Assembly (NCBI GenBank): GCA_023428655.1
Contig: JAEYXC010000192.1
Location: 1 to 7,093 of the forward strand
Direction: 5' to 3'
Origin: Bacillota bacterium
GTDB lineage: Bacteria > Bacillota > Clostridia > Lachnospirales > Lachnospiraceae
DNA: 7,093 bases
Part shown: positions 1 to 5,210 of the stretch, in pieces
How the letters are laid out: the number at the start of each line of letters is the position of its first letter
How positions within the stretch are numbered: position 1 is the stretch's first letter
Notes under the pieces: generated by a model
Databases searched by the model: none
What the model saw: the letters and a program-made list of their open reading frames with translations, nothing else
Told to the model about the DNA's origin: nothing
Translations under genes and position numbers: made by a program

Positions 1-1929
1 CTCTTTCAAAAATTCCAGCTGCTCCTTCGTCTCTATTCCCTCCGCAACCACATCAAACTCCAAGTCATGGGCAAGTGATAAAATATTTTTGATTAACAAT
101 GTGTCGATGCCGTTTTCATTGATGGAGCGAATAAAGCTTTTATCCAGCTTTATGATATTAATCGGAAACTTCTTCAGATAATTTAGAGAGGAATATCCTG
201 TTCCAAAATCATCCAGTGCTACCCGAATACCTAAGCTCTTTAAGCGGTTAAGATGTTTGATTACGATTTCAACATCCGATATATTCGCTGTCTCTGTAAT
301 CTCAATTACCACCTTGGTAAAATCCACCCTTGCATCTACAAATATCTGCTCCAGCTCCATAAAGTTCCTTTCACTGGTAAGTGTCTTGCCGGATAGATTG
401 ATCGACATAATAATCTCCGAGAAACCCATATTTTCTATGGTAGCCTTCTGCTCCAGTGCCTTAGCAATGATCCATCTCTCCAGCCGAAAGATTTGACCGG
501 AATCCTCTGCCACCGGGATAAATTCTCCCGGCGAAATGAAGCCCTTCTGTGGATGTTGCCATCGAACCAAGACTTCCATTCCGTTCATGACTCCGGTAGC
601 AAGATCAAATTGAGGCTGATAATAGAGCACAAATTGCTCCTCATCAATTCCATACTGGAGATTATTAATCATTTCCATTTGTCTGAGATTCTCGTCATCT
701 ATCTGCTCCTGATAGAATAACACTCGATTTTTACCCTCTCTTTTTGCCTCATACATAGCTATGTCCGCATTCTTTAACAACTGGTTTGAATCCATACCGT
801 CATAAGGATAGGATACTACGCCGATACTCATTGAGATAAAGAACTGATAATTCTCAACGGACCAGGTATTGCTGATTCTTCTTCGGAGCTCTTCCATATA
901 TTCCAGTAGCTCCTCCTTGTTCGTACGAAAGAAAAGGATCGCAAATTCATCCCCACCAAGCCTTGCCACAATGTTCGGCTCCTTGACCTCTGACCGAAGA
1001 CATTCAGCAAAATAAGCAAGGAACATATCACCCACCTGATGTCCCATGGAGTCATTGATGGTCTTAAAATTATCAATATCTATATAAGCAATCAGGAAGC
1101 TTTTGATGTTCTCCTGAAGTACATATCGATTGACTTCGCTTTCAAACATAGTTCGATTCATAAGACCGGTCAGGCTATCATAGATTGCAAGCTGCCTTAC
1201 CTGCTCTTCATACCGTTTTCTTTCACTGATATCCACACCAAAGGATACAAAATAGCTTCTTGCCGGGTCCGTCGGTGAGGTCATAAGACTACTGCTCCAC
1301 AAAACATTGATGACCGTTCCGTCCTTACCGATAATCGGGAGCTCATAATTACTAACCTGCTTCTTCCCTCTTATCTCCATAAAATTCTTCCGCAATATAG
1401 AACGATTGTCCGGAGCTATCATAACTTCCATCCAACTCCTATCCTTCATATCCTCTGCGGTATAGCCACATACCCTCTGGGAATAGGGATTAAAACTTAG
1501 GATTTTATTCTCATCATGGGTTACTATAAACACCGGTGCCTCTGCTATGATGCTTTCCGTCAGTTGTTTTTGGTATACGAGCTCTGCTTCTATTCTCAAT
1601 TGCTCCTCATGAGCAACCTGAAGCTTGGCATAGGCAGCTACTGTTTTATTCATTACCTGTTTTAATAAAAGCATGCGCTGTCGTATCAGATAGTATACCA
1701 CCACGGTAGTAATCAATATGTATAGCCAACCTTTATAGGTCTGAAAAATCCGATACTCCTGGGAATTTGCTATGATCCTCTCCAATAATTTGTCCGAAAG
1801 CAATATCCATAAGACTCCGAAGATTGCATAACTAATTGAAATCGATATTGCTTCATTACCACGATTGGCCTTCATTTCACTTTGTTCTGCAATCCATAGC
1901 TCCCTCCGGTATCCTTCCTTACTCATCAT
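1..1929 (-). CDS. Membrane-anchored PAS-GGDEF-EAL cyclic-di-GMP synthase/phosphodiesterase, 3' end cut by window edge
   Basis: Reading the minus strand from ATG 1929 gives 643 uninterrupted codons to the left edge. GGDEF domains make c-di-GMP from two GTP; EAL domains hydrolyse it to pGpG. Layout: short cytoplasmic N-terminus; two membrane helices (about 28-48 and 67-84) flanking a short loop with LSDKLL and QTYKGW, a two-helix module I recall at the N-terminus of other bacterial PAS/GGDEF proteins; a helical linker (85-125); PAS (about 123-238, ending in DISERK); GGDEF (about 245-408) with D284, N292 and an intact GGDEF at 325-329; EAL (about 420 to the edge) with EVL at 452-454, N511, E543, E546, DDFGTGYSSL from 573, K594, and AEGIE with E630. 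The expected GGDEF inhibitory RxxD is KEPN (316-319). Both active sites look competent. About 30-50 C-terminal residues are expected beyond the edge. A second ATG at 1926 is an equally possible start. It lies 28 nt after the response regulator stop. Confidence 0.95.
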   Translation of the reverse strand, partial: MMSKEGYRRELWIAEQSEMKANRGNEAISISISYAIFGVLWILLSDKLLERIIANSQEYRIFQTYKGWLYILITTVVVYYLIRQRMLLLKQVMNKTVAAYAKLQVAHEEQLRIEAELVYQKQLTESIIAEAPVFIVTHDENKILSFNPYSQRVCGYTAEDMKDRSWMEVMIAPDNRSILRKNFMEIRGKKQVSNYELPIIGKDGTVINVLWSSSLMTSPTDPARSYFVSFGVDISERKRYEEQVRQLAIYDSLTGLMNRTMFESEVNRYVLQENIKSFLIAYIDIDNFKTINDSMGHQVGDMFLAYFAECLRSEVKEPNIVARLGGDEFAILFFRTNKEELLEYMEELRRRISNTWSVENYQFFISMSIGVVSYPYDGMDSNQLLKNADIAMYEAKREGKNRVLFYQEQIDDENLRQMEMINNLQYGIDEEQFVLYYQPQFDLATGVMNGMEVLVRWQHPQKGFISPGEFIPVAEDSGQIFRLERWIIAKALEQKATIENMGFSEIIMSINLSGKTLTSERNFMELEQIFVDARVDFTKVVIEITETANISDVEIVIKHLNRLKSLGIRVALDDFGTGYSSLNYLKKFPINIIKLDKSFIRSINENGIDTLLIKNILSLAHDLEFDVVAEGIETKEQLEFLKE

Positions 1930-1934
1930 AACAG

Positions 1935-1945
1935 CACCTGCCTTT
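1935..1945 (-). promoter_or_regulatory. Ribosome binding site of the PAS-GGDEF-EAL gene
   Basis: The 28-nt gap between the response regulator stop and the next gene contains AAAGG (1945-1941) and AGGTG (1939-1935). AGGTG is 5 nt from the ATG at 1929 and 8 nt from the adjacent ATG at 1926, so it cannot separate the two starts; they differ by one residue. No promoter or terminator fits in this gap. Confidence 0.6.
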
Positions 1946-1957
1946 GTATATTTAAAA

Positions 1958-2374
1958 TCATCCTTGGGAAGCCTCATTGCTCAGTAAACCAATCTTATGC
2001 ATCACTTCAACTAGCTTGTCCGTCTTAATGGGCTTGGAAGCATAAGCTTCACATCCATATTCAAATGCTTCGTGAACCAGCTCCGCTTCTGATAGAGCAG
2101 TTGTAATGATGATTTTAACCCGTTTCTCCGGTAGGATATATTTCTTTGCTTCGATATCACGAATTGCCTTAAGAACCTTAACACCATCAATTTTGGGCAT
2201 CATGATATCCAAGCAGATCAGATCATATGGTTTCTTCTCCCTCATGGAGATCATATAAGCATCAATCGCCTCCAATCCGTCCACGACAACATCACATTCT
2301 CCGTATTGCGTCAGAAATGTGCTCAAAAACTTACGACTGACAAAATCATCCTCGGCTATTAGTATTTTTAACAT
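1958..2374 (-). CDS. Single-domain CheY-like response regulator
   Basis: A 138-aa protein that is essentially one receiver domain with no DNA-binding or enzymatic output domain. It should accept phosphate on D56 from a histidine donor and act by protein contact. Visible residues: acidic pocket E8/D9/D10, phospho-Asp D56 in CLDIMMPKIDG, switch T92 (ITTAL), aromatic switch Y111 and K114 (SKPI), equivalent to D57, T87, Y106 and K109 of enteric CheY. The pattern is therefore fully functional. The ATG at 2374 follows the stop of the hybrid kinase by one nucleotide, and its ribosome site AGGGAGG lies inside the last codons of that kinase, which suggests translational coupling. Likely donors are the neighbouring CheA P1 domain or the Hpt-like tail of the hybrid kinase; the sequence cannot decide. 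The short C-terminal extension after the last helix (LLSNEASQG) is unremarkable. It is not named cheY because a motor-binding role is not shown. Confidence 0.95.
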   Translation of the reverse strand: MLKILIAEDDFVSRKFLSTFLTQYGECDVVVDGLEAIDAYMISMREKKPYDLICLDIMMPKIDGVKVLKAIRDIEAKKYILPEKRVKIIITTALSEAELVHEAFEYGCEAYASKPIKTDKLVEVMHKIGLLSNEASQG

Positions 2375-2375
2375 C

Positions 2376-5141
2376 TTAATCCTCCCTGACTTGTGTACTT
2401 TTCTTCAGCGCTTCAAACTGTATGATTAAATGATTCGTATCCTCCCATAACAACTGATACTTTCCTTTTCGGATATTAAGCTCAAGCTTAAAGGCAATCT
2501 CCTTGAGTTCCTGAGCCTCCAATAATCCAAAAAGCTCTTTAATGGAATGAATGTTCTCTTCGATTTCCTCATAATTATCATTCATAATCATAATCACTAA
2601 TTCGTTCAATAGTTTATCTGCTTTATTAATAATAACCATTCTTTCCTTTGAGGGTCTTGCATTGGTAGCGTGAACAAATTCCACTTCCCCCATCCCATTA
2701 ATAATTGGGATCTCATTAAAATCCTCAGGGCTGCTATGTCTAGCTAGAACATCATTGATCAGCTGCAGCAATTTTTCGTTATGGATGGGTTTTGAGATAT
2801 ATTCGTCCATGCCATAATTCATGAAACGCTCCCGATCCCCCGCAAGTGAAAATGCAGTTACTGCAATAATCGGAATATGGGGTGAATTACATCCGTCTAA
2901 TAAGCTACTCTCCAGCTCACGAATTCGTCTGACCGCTTCTATGCCATCCATAACAGGCATCTGGATATCCATTAATATCACATCAAGGCGATTATCTCTA
3001 TATAGCTCAAGAGCTTCTAAGCCATTACTGGCTACCATAACCTGATGCCCCTTATTCTCCAACATACAAGTAAGGACCTTCCGATTAACCGGTTCATCTT
3101 CTGCTATGAGAATACGAAGGGAATTCACGGGCTTTGTTCGATCCTGCACAAAGGTCTTCTCTTTCGCATCCTTCCCCACCTTGAAAGGAAGGCAGAAGGA
3201 GAAGGTGCTACCTAATCTCAATTCACTTTCCACCCAGATACGTCCCTCCATCATCTCGACCAGCTGTTTACTAATAATTAAACCCAGACCTGTCCCTCCA
3301 TGCTTTCTTGTATAAGAGGCATCAATTTGGCTGAAGCTTTTGAATAATTTATCCTTATTCTCGGATGAGATACCAATTCCGGTATCCATAATGGCGAACT
3401 CCAGCCAAATCTTTTCCCCTTCCTCCAAATGAAGTGATACCTGTAAGGAAACCCTTCCCTCTTCTGTGAATTTGGTTGCGTTATGGATTAGATTATTCAA
3501 TATCTGTCGTAATCGGTACGGATCACCGTAGAGATATTTCGGGATATTCTTGCCTATGTCGCTGACTAAATCAAGCTTTTTCTCCTTAGCACGAACCCTA
3601 TGTATTTTTACTATCTCATCCAACAAGCTATAAAAATCAAAGGTGGAAGGATTGATGGTGAGTTTTCCGGCTTCCAGCTTAGAGAAATCCAGGACATCAT
3701 TAATGATATTTAATAGGGAATCCGCACAGTTCTTAGCTATAATCAGATTATCGCATTGTTCCTCGCTAAGCTTGGTCATAAGAGTCAGATCAATCATACC
3801 GGTAATACCGTTAATCGGCGTTCGAATCTCATGGCTCATATTAGCTAGAAACTTCGATTTGGCAATATTAGCCGCCTCTGCCTCCTCCTTCGCTTTTACC
3901 AGCCTTTTTTGACCTTCTCTGATAATGCGCTCCGCATTCAATCGTTCTGTAATATCCCGACATACGGATAGAATCACCTTGGATCCGTTCATTTCAAACA
4001 GCTGACTGCTGACCTCTAAGGGTATTTTTCTTCCGTCCTTCGCAATATGAACGGAATCATATACATAATGCCCACTGGTCAGCAATTGAATATAGGTTTC
4101 CTCCAGCCTTATTCTCATCTCCTTAGAGCGGATATCATAGAGTGAAAGTGAGGTTAATTCCTGCTTCGTATACCCAAGCGCTCGACAGGCAGCCTCATTA
4201 ACATCAATAATATTACTGCTATTCGTCGTTTCTTGATAACGATGGAGAAGGATGAGGTCCGTGGCGTTATTAAAAAGCTGCCGATACTTTTCTTCACTTT
4301 CTCGCAATTCCTTTTCCTGCTGTATTATCTCCGTGATATCATCCAGTACTAAAATGGCATGCTTAACCCCATTTATCATGATTGGTACAAAATTTATCTT
4401 TAACCAAGGAGAAAAGAGTTCCCCATTACGATAGAAGGAATGTTGAAGGATGACGCCCTTGCAGGGAGCATCGGTAGACATAACAAGCTTTAAACTTGCC
4501 CATATCGCACACAGAGAACAGCCGCTTCCCGAACCACAGCCTCTTTCCAAGCTATTCTTGCAAAACAAGCCATCTCCAAAGCGTTTTCCTATAATATCAT
4601 CCTCTTCCAGATGTAGCATTTTTTTTAATACCTTATTGCTTTGCCTGATTTTTCGTTCGCCATCGACTATAATAATTCCAACCGGAAGTGCTTCGAAGGT
4701 CAGCATAAGTTTATTTCTCTCATCGGTAATCTCATCCTCCAGCGACTTAATCCTTGTAATGTCCCGAAATACAACTATCACTCCGATTACACGGTTTTCT
4801 TCATCGCGCATCGGGGAATAACTGGCGGATAGCACATATCGGTGACCATTTTTTGTTATGGTAGCGGTATGACTCTGAAGGCCAACCTTCTCCAAATGCT
4901 GAATAACCTCATTAATCGGATTATTGATTCGTTGCAGTGTAAGCTGATTCACCAAAGAAAGAATATAATCAATCGGCTTTCCGTATGCTTCCTGTGCACT
5001 CCATTGAGTCAGATTCTCAGCCGCAGCATTGATATAGATAATCGATCCGTCTAGATCGGTTATAATCACTCCATCACCGATACAGTTTAATGCTGTGACC
5101 AAATAATTCTGATGATTCGTTATTCTACCTTTATCCTGCAT
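2376..5141 (-). CDS. Triple-PAS hybrid sensor histidine kinase with receiver and Hpt-like tail
   Basis: Soluble hybrid histidine kinase, 921 aa from the chosen ATG; no membrane segment or signal peptide seen, so probably cytoplasmic. Domains: PAS1 (about 13-135); PAS2 (about 144-276) with cysteines C194, C202, C208, C211; PAS3 (about 281-407); a short coiled-coil linker; HisKA (about 430-495) with phospho-acceptor H437 in SHEIRTPI; HATPase (about 538-655) with N554, DTGIGI at 586-591 and GGTGLGL at 615-621; REC (about 675-790) with acidic pair E681/D682, phospho-Asp D725, T762 and K784; then about 85 helical residues resembling Hpt (H865, K868). All kinase and receiver catalytic residues are present. 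Start choice: the frame is open to a GTG at 5210 abutting the cheA stop, but the ATG at 5141 has a strong ribosome site (AAAGGAAGGG, about 6 nt upstream) and the 23 extra residues show no domain. The gene ends 1 nt before the response regulator ATG. The ligands of the PAS domains are unknown. Confidence 0.95.
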   Translation of the reverse strand: MQDKGRITNHQNYLVTALNCIGDGVIITDLDGSIIYINAAAENLTQWSAQEAYGKPIDYILSLVNQLTLQRINNPINEVIQHLEKVGLQSHTATITKNGHRYVLSASYSPMRDEENRVIGVIVVFRDITRIKSLEDEITDERNKLMLTFEALPVGIIIVDGERKIRQSNKVLKKMLHLEEDDIIGKRFGDGLFCKNSLERGCGSGSGCSLCAIWASLKLVMSTDAPCKGVILQHSFYRNGELFSPWLKINFVPIMINGVKHAILVLDDITEIIQQEKELRESEEKYRQLFNNATDLILLHRYQETTNSSNIIDVNEAACRALGYTKQELTSLSLYDIRSKEMRIRLEETYIQLLTSGHYVYDSVHIAKDGRKIPLEVSSQLFEMNGSKVILSVCRDITERLNAERIIREGQKRLVKAKEEAEAANIAKSKFLANMSHEIRTPINGITGMIDLTLMTKLSEEQCDNLIIAKNCADSLLNIINDVLDFSKLEAGKLTINPSTFDFYSLLDEIVKIHRVRAKEKKLDLVSDIGKNIPKYLYGDPYRLRQILNNLIHNATKFTEEGRVSLQVSLHLEEGEKIWLEFAIMDTGIGISSENKDKLFKSFSQIDASYTRKHGGTGLGLIISKQLVEMMEGRIWVESELRLGSTFSFCLPFKVGKDAKEKTFVQDRTKPVNSLRILIAEDEPVNRKVLTCMLENKGHQVMVASNGLEALELYRDNRLDVILMDIQMPVMDGIEAVRRIRELESSLLDGCNSPHIPIIAVTAFSLAGDRERFMNYGMDEYISKPIHNEKLLQLINDVLARHSSPEDFNEIPIINGMGEVEFVHATNARPSKERMVIINKADKLLNELVIMIMNDNYEEIEENIHSIKELFGLLEAQELKEIAFKLELNIRKGKYQLLWEDTNHLIIQFEALKKSTQVRED
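2381..2387 (-). promoter_or_regulatory. Ribosome binding site of the response regulator, inside the kinase 3' end
   Basis: AGGGAGG on the minus strand lies within the last sense codons of the hybrid kinase gene and is spaced 6 nt from the ATG at 2374. The kinase stop (2378-2376) falls between the site and the start codon. This geometry is typical of translational coupling, so kinase and regulator are probably made together. Confidence 0.8.
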
Positions 5142-5147
5142 TTGATT

Positions 5148-5157
5148 CCCTTCCTTT
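5148..5157 (-). promoter_or_regulatory. Ribosome binding site that fixes the hybrid kinase start
   Basis: On the minus strand AAAGGAAGGG ends 6 nt before the ATG at 5141-5139. It is the best Shine-Dalgarno match in this junction. The upstream GTG at 5210 sits directly against the cheA stop, and the ATG at 5174 has only a weak purine run before it. This favours a 921-aa product with a 69-nt gap after cheA. Confidence 0.75.
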
Positions 5158-5210
5158 CCGGGCACCTCTGTCATCACTTTGCTGAACTGATATAAGGTGA
5201 TTACTAACAC

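Noticed and set aside
828..1076. An 82-aa minus-strand open frame.
   Set aside because: It is an out-of-frame shadow of the GGDEF coding sequence; the real frame carries the intact GGDEF motif and runs through the whole segment.
3798..3822. Short imperfect palindrome around CCGGTAATACCG...CGG.
   Set aside because: It lies within the conserved HisKA coding sequence (the H-box region), so codon constraint explains it; no matching copy elsewhere suggests an operator.
4450..4821. A 123-aa open frame on the plus strand.
   Set aside because: It lies wholly antisense to the PAS2/PAS1 part of the hybrid kinase, has a low-complexity Ser/Ile-rich translation and no recognisable motif. The same applies to the other plus-strand frames, such as 257-496, 3643-3912 and 6010-6246.
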